A DNA stretch of 64,000 bases from G963691835 sp963691835 (GCA_963691835.1 OY829383.1:558001-622000); one strand, 5' to 3'. Numbered from the stretch's first letter, positions 7,642-16,922 are shown. The notes: generated from the sequence alone by a model not told the origin. Numbers and translations: made by a program.

Positions 7642-9618
7642 ATGAAGAGAGGCTGGAAGAGGATCGTCCTGAGCTATGCCCACGATTTCGGCATGGCGGC
7701 CCTGAGCTTCTGGTTAGCGCTTTGGTTCAGGCTGGGTGACGAGCTTGTGGCGTGGCCGCCCGACATCCTCTGGCCCGCCTTCGGCGCCTTTATGGCTGCG
7801 GCCGCCATCGCGTTTCCAATGCTCCGAATTGGCGGCGGGATATGGCGCTACGTTGCGGTCGACGACTTCATCAAGATCGCCCAGGCGGCCGCCCTGACGC
7901 TTGCGATCTTCCTGCTCCTGCTGTTCTCGCTCACCCGGCTGGAGCTGTTCCCCCGTTCGTTCGTGGTGATCGATTTCTTCATCATGGTCGGCCTCCTTTC
8001 CGGCCCCCGATTCGGCTATCGATTGATCAAAGACCGGGAACTCTCCAGCATCTTCGAGCGGGGCACCCATCGCCGGGTACCCGTGCTTCTCGTTGGCTCG
8101 GGGGACGGAACTGATCTTTTCATCCGGGAGATGACCCGGACCCGGGACGCGCCGTTCCGCGTGGTCGGCATTCTCGACGACAGAGACAGCCGCGTCGGCC
8201 GCACCATCCGCGGCATCAAGGTGCTTGGGACCGTCGATGAGCTTGAGAGCATCGCCGCCCGCCTGGCACGCCGCAGCCTGGCACCGGAACGCCTCATCAT
8301 CACCCGGTCGGCCATGGACGGCTCGGTTATCGCCAATTTGATCGACCGGGCCGACGCGCTGGGGATTGGGATCGGCCGGTTGCCCCGACTAACCACCTTT
8401 GATCGGGCAGACACCTCCGGCAGCACCGAGTCAGGCGCGTTGTCGCCAAGACCAATCCGGGTGGAAGACCTTCTCGGCCGCCCGCAGGCGGTTCTCGATC
8501 AAGCCTCAATCAGTGCCCTGATCCAAGGACGCCGGGTTGTCGTTACAGGTGCTGGCGGGACCATCGGCGGAGAGCTTGCGAGACAGGTGGCCGATCGCGA
8601 CCCGGCGGAGCTGACGCTGATCGATCACTCGGAGTATGCGCTCTACCAGATTGATCTCGACATCGGGGAGCGGCACCCGGACCTCGCCCGCACCGCCCGA
8701 ATCGGAGACGTGCGGGAGGTCGCGGGCATTCGTCGCATCTTCGAAGATATCCAGCCGGAGATCGTCTTCCACGCCGCGGCCATGAAACATGTGCCGTTGA
8801 TGGAAGCGAACCCATTGGACGCGATCCTTACCAACATTATTGGCACCCGCGTGGTCGCCGAAGCCGCCACGGCAGCGGGTGCCGAGGCGATGGTTCTGAT
8901 CTCCACCGACAAGGCCGTGAACCCGACCAGCGTGATGGGCGCAACCAAACGGGTGGCCGAGATGGTCTGCCAGTCATTGGATCTGGAAAGGGTCCAGACG
9001 GCCGGCACAACGGAAAAAGCGCCTGAACGGCGGACCCGTTTCGTGACGGTCCGCTTTGGTAACGTGCTTGGCTCGACAGGATCCGTCATCCCGCTTTTCC
9101 AGCGGCAGCTTGCGCGAGGCGGGCCCCTTACCGTCACCCATCCGGAGATCACCCGGTACTTCATGACGGTCCGGGAAGCGGTTGAGTTGGTCCTTCAAGC
9201 CTCTACGCTTCAGGACGAGACGCTGGAGACAGGCGGGGGCATCTGTGTCCTGGATATGGGGGAGCCGGTGAAGATCGCCGACCTCGCCCGCCAGATGATC
9301 CGGCTCGCCGGACTTACGCCCGATCATGACGTCCGGATCGCGTTCACCGGCCTCCGCCCGGGTGAGAAGCTCTACGAGGAGCTTTTCCACGACGCGGAGG
9401 ACCTTGTTGAAACCGCCGACCCGGCAATCCGTGTCGCACGTCCGCGGACGGCCGACGTTGCCGTCCTCCGGCGCGCGCTGGACGAGCTTGAGGCGGCCGC
9501 CCGGCGGCGGGATCATGCCGACGGGATCGAACGGTTGCGCCGCTTGGTACCGGAGATGACCACCCCCGGCGCCACACCGCCCGTCTCCGGCAGCGACGGC
9601 GCCGCTGCCGCGCGATAG
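7642..9618 (+). CDS. Membrane-anchored nucleotide-sugar 4,6-dehydratase (WbpM/PglF/CapD family)
   Basis: 658 residues. The first about 130 residues hold four hydrophobic segments, and a first Rossmann-like domain follows (VPVLLVGSGDG near 150). The catalytic SDR domain begins at VVVTGAGGTIGGELARQ near 300, with the HAAAMKHVPLMEANP and ISTDKAVNPTSVMGATKR motifs, RFGNVLGSTGSVIP, and GLRPGEKLYEEL towards the end. This is the architecture of inner-membrane UDP-GlcNAc 4,6-dehydratases that make precursors for bacillosamine- or QuiNAc/FucNAc-type sugars. The catalytic Tyr of classical SDRs is replaced by Met in the MGATK motif, as is normal for this family. Together with the two preceding genes it makes a small O-antigen or exopolysaccharide module. 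Confidence 0.9.
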   Translation: MKRGWKRIVLSYAHDFGMAALSFWLALWFRLGDELVAWPPDILWPAFGAFMAAAAIAFPMLRIGGGIWRYVAVDDFIKIAQAAALTLAIFLLLLFSLTRLELFPRSFVVIDFFIMVGLLSGPRFGYRLIKDRELSSIFERGTHRRVPVLLVGSGDGTDLFIREMTRTRDAPFRVVGILDDRDSRVGRTIRGIKVLGTVDELESIAARLARRSLAPERLIITRSAMDGSVIANLIDRADALGIGIGRLPRLTTFDRADTSGSTESGALSPRPIRVEDLLGRPQAVLDQASISALIQGRRVVVTGAGGTIGGELARQVADRDPAELTLIDHSEYALYQIDLDIGERHPDLARTARIGDVREVAGIRRIFEDIQPEIVFHAAAMKHVPLMEANPLDAILTNIIGTRVVAEAATAAGAEAMVLISTDKAVNPTSVMGATKRVAEMVCQSLDLERVQTAGTTEKAPERRTRFVTVRFGNVLGSTGSVIPLFQRQLARGGPLTVTHPEITRYFMTVREAVELVLQASTLQDETLETGGGICVLDMGEPVKIADLARQMIRLAGLTPDHDVRIAFTGLRPGEKLYEELFHDAEDLVETADPAIRVARPRTADVAVLRRALDELEAAARRRDHADGIERLRRLVPEMTTPGATPPVSGSDGAAAAR

Positions 9619-9633
9619 GCTCCCAAACGCCCC

Positions 9634-10095
9634 TCAGAGAACCTTGTAGATCTTGTAGACGGGGCCTTTCGGTGTGCGGTCGCCCGTGGCCACGCAAACA
9701 CACTTGTTGAGCCAGTCGTACTTCTCCGACGCGGTCTCGAACAGCGGTGCTGTCCGGAAGTAGTACTCCGCCGGGTCGACGTGCTCCCCTGCCGCCATGC
9801 GGGCCATGACCTCGGCCGGTCCGTGCCGGAGACCCTTGTAGGTCATGTAGATCAGCGCCCCGTCATCGGTTTCCAGAACCAGACGGACATCGAGTTGGGT
9901 AACACCGTCGTTGCGGACCAGAATCCAGTCTCCCCCGCCGCCGCGCGCGATGCCCTTGATGTTGGGGCCTTCGAACGTACCCCCCATCACTTTGGCGATC
10001 CGCCGCTGGCCGAACGGCGTGTTGCCGAGCTCCTGAAGCGGCGCCTCGACGTCGAGGGTGATGTCGAAGAGGTGTTCGGTCTGAATGTCGGACAT
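9634..10095 (-). CDS. DUF3237 domain protein
   Basis: 153 residues from the ATG at 10095, which follows GGGAG. The body is a beta-barrel-like sequence with the DUF3237 signature: EHLFDITLDVEAP near the start, GQRRIAKVMGGTFEGPNIKG, then LVRNDGVTQLDVRLVLETDDGA and RTAPLFETASEKYDWLNK near the end. Family members are often encoded beside catabolic genes and have no agreed reaction. It is the last gene of a minus-strand group with a DHDPS-like enzyme and an IlvD-like dehydratase, so it may handle an intermediate of the same pathway. An upstream in-frame ATG (10173) lacks homology support and would overlap the neighbour. Confidence 0.85.
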   Translation of the reverse strand: MSDIQTEHLFDITLDVEAPLQELGNTPFGQRRIAKVMGGTFEGPNIKGIARGGGGDWILVRNDGVTQLDVRLVLETDDGALIYMTYKGLRHGPAEVMARMAAGEHVDPAEYYFRTAPLFETASEKYDWLNKCVCVATGDRTPKGPVYKIYKVL

Positions 10096-10169
10096 GAGTA
10101 TCTCCCGCCTTCCGGCGTGTTTGGACTGTAAGGAAATGGGGTCCGAGCGGCGGCGTCCTTGGCCACCGC

Positions 10170-11114
10170 TCAATCGGCGGCGTCGCCCATCCTAGCCAGA
10201 TCGGCATCGTAGTCGTAGAGCGCTTTCGCGGCCGCAGCCACAGCGGGTCGTTCACCCTCGTCAAGGTTCGAGAGATAGGGCGACAGCCGACCCATATCGG
10301 CGATACCGGACAAGGTCACGGCATCATGCAGAACCCGGATCGGCTGAATGGCATCACGAAGATCCTCCAGCGGCAGGATCCGCGCGCGGATCAGACGTGC
10401 TTCCTCGAAATCATGCGCCCGCATGGCGGCGAGCAGGCGTGTTGCGACCCTCGGTGCGAGACACACCGCACCGGACGTGAAACTCGCAAGATCGTGCGCC
10501 CGGAAGTGCCCGATCGCTGGGCGCTCTCCCATACCGCTGACGATCCGGCGGCGATCCACCGTCTCAACCAAAGCGGCGAGGTAGGGATCCTCATCCGGTA
10601 CCGGATGCTGCACGCCGTACTTGATCGAGACGACTTCGCCGCCGTCGACCAGACGAGCCACCGCGTCCGGTGACAGGACGGAGGGGTCTTTCAGGTACAA
10701 GATGGCCGGATGGCCGGCAGCACCAACGAAATCCCGGACACCCCGGACATACCCCTCCTCATCTGTCGGCCCGCCAGGTGGCAGAAGCATCGTGGCCGGA
10801 AAGGACTTCCGAGCCAGGATCGATGCCTGATCCATCGCCTTGCCCCAGTCAGGACCCGCAGACGGGATCACCCAGGTTTCACCCCGGCCCCAAGCGGCAA
10901 TGCCGTCCAGCACATCCTCATACTCGTCGAGGCGAACGTTATGGAGGTTCGCGTTTCCACCGAACAGGATCGTGGAGATGCCCGCGGACAGCAGGTGATC
11001 GGTCAAACGCCGGTTCGCCAGCTCGAAGATCGCGAGCGACTCCGTCCGCGCCAAGGGGGGTACCGCTATGACGCTACGGCTGAGATCCTCCGGCAGAACA
11101 GGAGTTGTTTTCAT
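10170..11114 (-). CDS. Dihydrodipicolinate synthase-family lyase/dehydratase (Schiff-base class I)
   Basis: 314 residues with the TIM-barrel pattern of the DapA/N-acetylneuraminate lyase superfamily. A Schiff-base Lys lies near residue 165 in VVSIKYGVQ and the partner Tyr near 140 in AILYLKDPS. The N-terminal HLLSAGISTILFGGNAN matches the substrate-loop region. Next to an IlvD/Edd dehydratase this family commonly supplies the second dehydratase of the non-phosphorylating L-arabinonate, D-xylonate or glucarate routes (2-keto-3-deoxy sugar acid dehydratase or aldolase). Lysine biosynthesis DapA is less likely given divergence and context. The start has a strong GGGGAGGAGG ribosome site. Substrate unknown. 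Confidence 0.8.
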   Translation of the reverse strand: MKTTPVLPEDLSRSVIAVPPLARTESLAIFELANRRLTDHLLSAGISTILFGGNANLHNVRLDEYEDVLDGIAAWGRGETWVIPSAGPDWGKAMDQASILARKSFPATMLLPPGGPTDEEGYVRGVRDFVGAAGHPAILYLKDPSVLSPDAVARLVDGGEVVSIKYGVQHPVPDEDPYLAALVETVDRRRIVSGMGERPAIGHFRAHDLASFTSGAVCLAPRVATRLLAAMRAHDFEEARLIRARILPLEDLRDAIQPIRVLHDAVTLSGIADMGRLSPYLSNLDEGERPAVAAAAKALYDYDADLARMGDAAD

Positions 11115-11200
11115 CGAAAACCTCCTCCCCGATGATGTTTTTTCTCATCAAAGCAGCCGTCGAGAACACACGCAAACGAATATATCAGAACGCATACAAG

Positions 11201-12934
11201 TTACGAGTTCCCATCGAGCAAGGCCGGGTCCCGCAAGAAGTCGAAGTCGACGCCGCCGTCGGCCTGAAGCACATGATCATAATAGAGTTTTCGGTAACTC
11301 CTCGCGTAACGTGGCGTCGACCCAGAGTCGGTCTCCGCCGCGCGTTTCTCCAGTTCCTCAGGATCGACCAACAGGTCGATCGATCGCTGCTCAACCGAAA
11401 TCCGGATTCGATCACCGGTCCGGACCAGCGACAGGGGGCCGCCGACGGCAGCTTCCGGCGTGACGTGCAGCACGATGGTGCCAAAGGCCGTCCCGCTCAT
11501 CCGGGCGTCGGAGATTCGGACCATGTCCTTCACCCCCGCCCTCGCCAGTTTCTTGGGGATCGGCAGATAACCAGCTTCCGGCATGGCGGCAGCGGACTTC
11601 GGCCCGGCGTTCTGTAGAACCAGAATGTCATCCGCCTCGACATCGAGATCCGGATCGTCGATCCGGGCAGCCAGGTCCTCAAGACTTGAGAACACCACGG
11701 CCCTGCCCTCGCTCTCGAACAGCGACGGCTCCGCCGCGGACCGCTTTAGGATCGCGCCCTTGGGAGCCAGCGAGCCGGACAGAGCGACAAGACCGCCATA
11801 GGGCAGATAAGGATCATCAAACGACCGGACGACGCCCCGATTCACATATCCAGGCTCAGCGTCGAGACGCTGTCCAAGGGTCTCGCCTGTAACTGTCATG
11901 CAATCGAGATGCAGAAGAGGCTTCAGTTCCCGGAGAATGGCCCCGAGACCGCCGGCGGCGAACAGGTCTTCCATGTAGTGAAGCCCTGTCGGCTTCAGAT
12001 CGACGAGAACCGGAGTCTCATCGGAAAGACGGTTGAGCGTGTCCAGGGCGACAGGAATGCCAAGGCGCCCGGCGATCGCCGTAAGATGGACGATGGCATT
12101 GGTCGATCCGCCGACGGACAACAGAACCCGCAACGCGTTTTCGACCGACTTCGGCGTGATCACATCTCTCGGCAGGATGCGCTGATCCTTTGGGGCGAGC
12201 GCCATCTGGATGGCCCGCGTGCCCGATGCCTCCGCCGCCCGGAGGCGGTCCGCGTGCACGGCCGGGATCGCCGCCGTGCCCGGTAGCGCGATGCCGAGCG
12301 CCTCAGCGATGCAGGCCATCGTGCTGGCCGTTCCCATCACCGCGCAGGTACCCGATGTGGTGGCCAACCGCCCTTCGACGATATTGATCCCCTCGTCATC
12401 GATTTCTCCGGCCCGATACTTCGCCCAGTATCGGCGGCAATCCGTGCAAGCACCCAACCGCTCGCCGTCATGGGGGCTGGTCATCATCGGGCCGACGATC
12501 AGGTAGACGACCGGTACCTCCGCCGTTGCCGACCCCATGAGCTGGGCGGGTAAAGTCTTGTCGCAGCCTCCGATGGCGACGACCGCATCCATGGGCTGGG
12601 CGCGGATCATCTCCTCCACATCCATGCTCATCAGGTTCCGGTACATCAGGCTGGTGGGGTTGAGGAATGTCTCGCCCAGCGAAATGGTCGGAAACTCGAT
12701 CGGCAACCCGCCGGACGCCAGCACGCCGCGCTTCACCGCCTCGACCAGCTCAGGCATATGCCGGTGGCAGGGATTGAAGCCGCTGCCGGACTGCGCGATC
12801 CCGACGATCGGCTTCTTCAGCATATCCCGGCTATAGCCCATCGCCTGGGCGAAGGAGCGCCGGAGGTAGAGGCTGAAGTCGCTGTCGCCGTAGTTCGTCA
12901 GGCCCCTCGCAAGGCCGATCGCATCATCCGTCAT
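11201..12934 (-). CDS. IlvD/Edd family Fe-S sugar-acid dehydratase (arabinonate-dehydratase-like)
   Basis: 577 residues. Candidate iron-sulfur cysteines are in GFNPCHRH (about 56), GGCDKT (about 124) and TTSGTCAVMGTAS (about 197). The C-terminal domain carries DARMSGTAFGTIVLHVTPEA, the substrate/Mg region. The family dehydrates 2,3-dihydroxy acids to 2-keto-3-deoxy acids. Features such as NYGDSDFSLYLRRSFAQAMG and GACTDCRRYWAKYRAGE are those of pentonate/hexonate (L-arabinonate-type) dehydratases rather than valine-pathway IlvD. It is first in the minus-strand group with the DHDPS-like gene 86 nt downstream. No regulator or transporter is adjacent. Confidence 0.85.
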   Translation of the reverse strand: MTDDAIGLARGLTNYGDSDFSLYLRRSFAQAMGYSRDMLKKPIVGIAQSGSGFNPCHRHMPELVEAVKRGVLASGGLPIEFPTISLGETFLNPTSLMYRNLMSMDVEEMIRAQPMDAVVAIGGCDKTLPAQLMGSATAEVPVVYLIVGPMMTSPHDGERLGACTDCRRYWAKYRAGEIDDEGINIVEGRLATTSGTCAVMGTASTMACIAEALGIALPGTAAIPAVHADRLRAAEASGTRAIQMALAPKDQRILPRDVITPKSVENALRVLLSVGGSTNAIVHLTAIAGRLGIPVALDTLNRLSDETPVLVDLKPTGLHYMEDLFAAGGLGAILRELKPLLHLDCMTVTGETLGQRLDAEPGYVNRGVVRSFDDPYLPYGGLVALSGSLAPKGAILKRSAAEPSLFESEGRAVVFSSLEDLAARIDDPDLDVEADDILVLQNAGPKSAAAMPEAGYLPIPKKLARAGVKDMVRISDARMSGTAFGTIVLHVTPEAAVGGPLSLVRTGDRIRISVEQRSIDLLVDPEELEKRAAETDSGSTPRYARSYRKLYYDHVLQADGGVDFDFLRDPALLDGNS

Positions 12935-13077
12935 GGTCGCTCCCCCAGCTTTGTTTCGAGGTAGACTAGCAGCCGGATGCCCAGCGATGGGAGAGGCGAT
13001 CGGGCGCCCCTTTTTGGCTGCTGGTCAGCCCCCCGTTCCACTGCTAGACCGGTGAGGCGAGGGAGAATGAGAGCGCC

Positions 13078-15837
13078 GTGAGCCGACCGATTATTTTGCC
13101 GAATGCCCCGGTTCTGGTTCCCGGCGCCCGCCACATGGTCTGGATCGACCCGGATGGCGAGGTTTTGGAGATCGACTCGTCCCGCGCCGCCGCATTAGTG
13201 AGGCAACAAGCACCGATCGTGTGCCATGCGAGGTCGGTTGCCCGGCGGCTGGGGATAGAGCGGTTTCCCTGCTTCGATGTGCTGGAGCTCTTTGCGTTCA
13301 TCCGGCCCGCCAGCTTCACTCTTCCAACACCCCAGGGCCTGGCGGCCGCGATGGGTCTACTACCACCGGCCACTCAGATCGAGCAGGCCACAACGCTCCT
13401 CTCCGTCGTCTCCGAACTCCTGGCAGAGCAGTCCGTCCAAGATGGCGACCCCGGTGCGGTCCCAATCGCGCGGGTCATGCACGCCTGCAGTTGGCCTTGG
13501 GCACCCCATGTACTGCTGGCTATGGGGGAGGAGCCGGGAGATCCCGGAGGCCGGGTGGACACACGAGGCCTCGAGATTTGGCGCCGTCTTGTCGAGTGGG
13601 AGGAAAGCGCCCCAGAGCCACCAAGCCGTTCCCAGCCTGTCGAACCGGAAGAGGCTCAACGCCGCCTGTCGGATCTCCTCGGTGGAGACGCGGAGCCGCG
13701 CGACAGTCAGGTGGACTACACCGGCGTCGTCGCGGGCGCCTTCACGCCGAGGGATGTGGCCGGGGAGCCGCGACTCGTCCTGGCAGAGGCGGGCACGGGG
13801 GTCGGCAAGACGCTCGGCTACATCGCCCCCGCGAGTGTCTGGGCCGAACGGAATGAGGGGGCGGTATGGATCTCCACCTATACCCGGAATCTTCAGCACC
13901 AGATCGACAGTGAACTCGACCGGCTCCACCCCAACCCGGTTGAAAAGGCCACGAAGGTGGTCATCCGCAAGGGCCGCGAGAACTATCTCTGTCTGCTCAA
14001 TCTGGAGGAGGCCGCCCGGGCTCTCCCGACAATGCCCAAATACGGGACCGCCCTGGGATTGATGGCCCGCTGGGCGGAGGCGACCCGCGACGGAGACATG
14101 ATGGGCGGGGACTTCCCCGCGTGGCTCGCCCACATTCTGGGTCATGGACGAACGCTCGGGCTCGCGGACCGGCGGGGGGAATGTGTTTACTCCGCCTGCC
14201 CCCACTATCACCGTTGCTACATTGAGAAATCTGTCCGGACAGCACGCCGTGCCGACATCGTGGTCGCCAATCATGCGCTCGTCATGATCCAGGCGGCCCT
14301 CGGCGGGGTCGACGACACGCATCTGCCAACCCGTTACGTTTTTGACGAGGGCCACCATGTTTTCGACGCGGCGGACAGCGCCTTTGCCGCTCATCTATCG
14401 GGACTGGAAACGGCGGATCTTCGGCGCTGGCTGATCGGGGCGGAGGGACGGCGGTCCGGCCGCGCAAGGGGTCTCCGGAAACGCATCGAAGACCTGATCG
14501 CCGACGACGAAGAGGCGTTGGCGGAGTTGGATGCCGCCCTCGATGCCGCCCGAATCTTGCCGGGGGAAGGCTGGACAATCCGAATATCGGAGGGGGAGCC
14601 GCGCGGGCCGGCAGAACGGTTTCTTCACCTCGTCCGGGGACAGGTCTATGCCCGTGTCGACCATCCAGGCTCGCCCTACTCGCTTCAATGCGAGACACGC
14701 CCCGTGGTCGATGGTGTCCTGGATGCGGCCGATGCGCTCGACCGGGCCCTGCAACGGATTGAAGCGCCCTTGGAGTCCCTCCGCTCCCGCCTGGTCGCCA
14801 AGCTGGATGACGAGGCCGAACATCTTGAGGGGCAGACGAGGTTGCGGGTCGAGGCCGTCGCCCGCTCTCTCCAGCGGCGGGCCACGATGACGCTGGGGGC
14901 TTGGCGGTCCATGCTGACGGCGCTGTCGAACGAGACGCCGGAGTCTTTTGTTGACTGGTTCGAGGTCGACCGGGTTGGCGGGCGCGACGACGACGTGGGG
15001 ATGAAGCGGCATTGGGTGGATCCGACACTGCCCTTCTCCGCCGCCGTGCTGGAACAGGCACATGGCGTGCTGATCACGTCGGCCACATTGCGGGACGGCT
15101 CCGGCGACGAAGACCAAGATTGGGCGGCGGCGGCCAACCGAACCGGGGCCCGGCATCTTTCGAGTCCGGCGATCACGAGCCGCGTCGCCTCCCCCTTCGA
15201 CTACGCACGGTCGACCCGCGTCTACGTGGTCGGCGATGTCCGGAAGAGTGAGATTGATCAGGTGGCCGCCGCGTACCGGGAGCTTTTCCTGGCGGCCGGC
15301 GGCGGGGCGATCGGCTTGTTCACGGCGATCCAGCGCCTGCGGGATGTGCACGACCGGATTGCCGCACCGCTGGAGGCAGCGGGCCTGCCGCTTCATGCAC
15401 AACACGTTGACGGGATGGATCTGGCGACCCTGATCGACATCTTCCGGGCCGAGACCAACTCCTGCCTCCTTGGGACGGACGCGGTTCGGGACGGTGTGGA
15501 TGTGCCGGGCCGGTCGTTGCAGCTAATCGTATTCGACCGCGTGCCGTGGCCGCGCCCGGATCTGCTTTATCGGGCACGCCGAGAGGTGTTTGGCAAAGCC
15601 GCGTACACGGACATGCTGACCCGCCTGAAAATCAAACAGGCCTTCGGACGGCTTATTCGTCGCTCGTCGGACCGGGGAGTTTTCGTTCTGTTGGACCCGA
15701 GCATGCCATCCCGGCTTTTGGGCGCCTTTCCGGACGGTGTCGACGTGGTCCGTTGCGGTCTTGCGGAGGCAATCTCCGGCACCCGGGAGTTTCTCGCCGA
15801 CACCATAAAGTCGGATGGTCCGTCAGTTGACCGTTAG
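13078..15837 (+). CDS. DinG/Rad3-type Fe-S ATP-dependent DNA helicase
   Basis: 919 residues from a GTG behind a GGGAG-like site. Walker A (AEAGTGVGKT) is near residues 236-245. Cysteines CLLNLEEA, CVYSACPHYHRC (about 302-381) fit the four-Cys iron-sulfur insertion of XPD/DinG helicases. The DEAH-like box is FDEGHH near 423. Motifs V/VI are FDRVPWPRPDLLYRARRE and QAFGRLIRRSSDRG near 825-865. These 5'-3' helicases act on R-loops, forks or G4 DNA. Residues 1-200 are an extra N-terminal region with an HARSVARRLG and FDVLELFAFIRP stretch reminiscent of a degenerate DnaQ-like exonuclease. The last 15 nt overlap the convergent esterase gene. Confidence 0.9.
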   Translation: MSRPIILPNAPVLVPGARHMVWIDPDGEVLEIDSSRAAALVRQQAPIVCHARSVARRLGIERFPCFDVLELFAFIRPASFTLPTPQGLAAAMGLLPPATQIEQATTLLSVVSELLAEQSVQDGDPGAVPIARVMHACSWPWAPHVLLAMGEEPGDPGGRVDTRGLEIWRRLVEWEESAPEPPSRSQPVEPEEAQRRLSDLLGGDAEPRDSQVDYTGVVAGAFTPRDVAGEPRLVLAEAGTGVGKTLGYIAPASVWAERNEGAVWISTYTRNLQHQIDSELDRLHPNPVEKATKVVIRKGRENYLCLLNLEEAARALPTMPKYGTALGLMARWAEATRDGDMMGGDFPAWLAHILGHGRTLGLADRRGECVYSACPHYHRCYIEKSVRTARRADIVVANHALVMIQAALGGVDDTHLPTRYVFDEGHHVFDAADSAFAAHLSGLETADLRRWLIGAEGRRSGRARGLRKRIEDLIADDEEALAELDAALDAARILPGEGWTIRISEGEPRGPAERFLHLVRGQVYARVDHPGSPYSLQCETRPVVDGVLDAADALDRALQRIEAPLESLRSRLVAKLDDEAEHLEGQTRLRVEAVARSLQRRATMTLGAWRSMLTALSNETPESFVDWFEVDRVGGRDDDVGMKRHWVDPTLPFSAAVLEQAHGVLITSATLRDGSGDEDQDWAAAANRTGARHLSSPAITSRVASPFDYARSTRVYVVGDVRKSEIDQVAAAYRELFLAAGGGAIGLFTAIQRLRDVHDRIAAPLEAAGLPLHAQHVDGMDLATLIDIFRAETNSCLLGTDAVRDGVDVPGRSLQLIVFDRVPWPRPDLLYRARREVFGKAAYTDMLTRLKIKQAFGRLIRRSSDRGVFVLLDPSMPSRLLGAFPDGVDVVRCGLAEAISGTREFLADTIKSDGPSVDR

Positions 15838-16647
15838 ATCAAGCGCCCAGGCCAACGACCGGTCGAGCCAACCCTTGGGCACGTAGTGACCGCCGTCGTG
15901 ATAGCAAAGCTCCAAACGCTTCCCACCGCCGCAGCCTGACCAAAGACGGCATGTCAGCGCGCGCTCCTGGGCGATCTCCGCCGGATCGACCGCGCAAGCG
16001 TTCTCCCGCCGCCAGATTTCGATGCCCGTCTCGACGTTCCCTTGCCGGAAACTGCCCCGGATGACCCGGCCGTCGAGAGGCATCACCGTGTCTGCCTTGC
16101 CGTGAACATGGGAGATGTGAACCGGTCCATCCTCACAGCGTGCGGGATGGGGGCGCCAGAACACGCCTGCCGCCGGGAAGATCGCGGCGACCTCTGAGCC
16201 GGCGAGGCAGGCGATATCCCACGCGACGGACCCACCCAGGGAGAAGCCAGACAGAAAGACCCGGCCCCGGTCGATCGGCCACCGGCGGGCGACATCGTCG
16301 ATCAAGGCCCGGAATGCCGCGACCTCATCCCGCCGTCCTTCCGAGGGAGCCCCCCGTACCGACCAACTTCGTTGCAACCCGGTCGGCGCGATCAACAGAA
16401 CGCCGGCTTCGTCCGCCGGACGAGTGATCCGCGCGTTTCGGGTGACGGTCTCACCGCGTTGACCGAAACCATGGAAGAACACAAGAACCGGGAGAGGATC
16501 CTTCCCATTCCAGTCATCGGGGACGGACGCCTCATAGCGGCCCGCCTCATATGCGCAACCGCCGTCGCAGGCAGCCCGCGCAGCGAAGGGGTCGAAAAGG
16601 AACACAAGCGTTGCTGCCAACAGGCAGACGACCGCACGACCGGGCAT
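15823..16647 (-). CDS. Secreted PHB-depolymerase/feruloyl-esterase-like hydrolase (LpqC family)
   Basis: 274 residues. The first about 25 are a signal peptide (MPGRAVVCLLAATLVFLF followed by an ARA cleavage site). LVFFHGFGQRGE holds the oxyanion region, FLSGFSLGGSVAWD the nucleophile Ser elbow, and HVHGKADTVMPLDG the acidic residue. A HYVPKGW near the C-terminus carries the His. Several Cys pairs (CDGGCAYEAG, CGGGKRLELC) fit a periplasmic disulfide-bonded protein. Family members hydrolyse polyester or feruloyl ester bonds, and extracellular PHB degradation is possible but unproven. It converges on the helicase gene with a 15-nt overlap. Confidence 0.8.
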   Translation of the reverse strand: MPGRAVVCLLAATLVFLFDPFAARAACDGGCAYEAGRYEASVPDDWNGKDPLPVLVFFHGFGQRGETVTRNARITRPADEAGVLLIAPTGLQRSWSVRGAPSEGRRDEVAAFRALIDDVARRWPIDRGRVFLSGFSLGGSVAWDIACLAGSEVAAIFPAAGVFWRPHPARCEDGPVHISHVHGKADTVMPLDGRVIRGSFRQGNVETGIEIWRRENACAVDPAEIAQERALTCRLWSGCGGGKRLELCYHDGGHYVPKGWLDRSLAWALDLTVN

Positions 16648-16760
16648 GATGATCCTCGCCAGTATCTAAAGGCGGGGAGACCCTAGCCACTGCGCACGGG
16701 GGCGACGATACAAACGACAGGCTCCGCACAGGCTTGTGAAGAGCGGAGAGGTCCACCGCT

Positions 16761-16922
16761 TCAGTCGGGCTGCCGCTCCGTTGGCCGGTCATCGTCCAAA
16801 ATCCGGTAAGCGGCCCCGTCCAGATCGTCGAACTGCCCCGCCTTCATGGCCCAGAAGAACGCGAAGAGACCCAGGATGCCCAGGCCCAGGGCAACCGGAA
16901 CAAGAAACGCCAAAGCGGTCAT
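16761..16922 (-). CDS. ccoS: CcoS, cbb3 oxidase assembly protein
   Basis: A 53-residue protein, found by reading the sequence downstream of the P-type ATPase gene. It starts MTALAFLVPVALGLGILG, giving one membrane helix of about 20 residues. A FFWAMKAGQFDDLDGAAYRI segment follows, which is the CcoS signature (FxWAxKxGQFDDLexpA). The ATG overlaps the ccoI stop (ATGA), so it is translationally coupled. CcoS is needed for cofactor insertion (heme b and copper) into CcoN. It is the last gene of the cco group. Confidence 0.95.
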   Translation of the reverse strand: MTALAFLVPVALGLGILGLFAFFWAMKAGQFDDLDGAAYRILDDDRPTERQPD

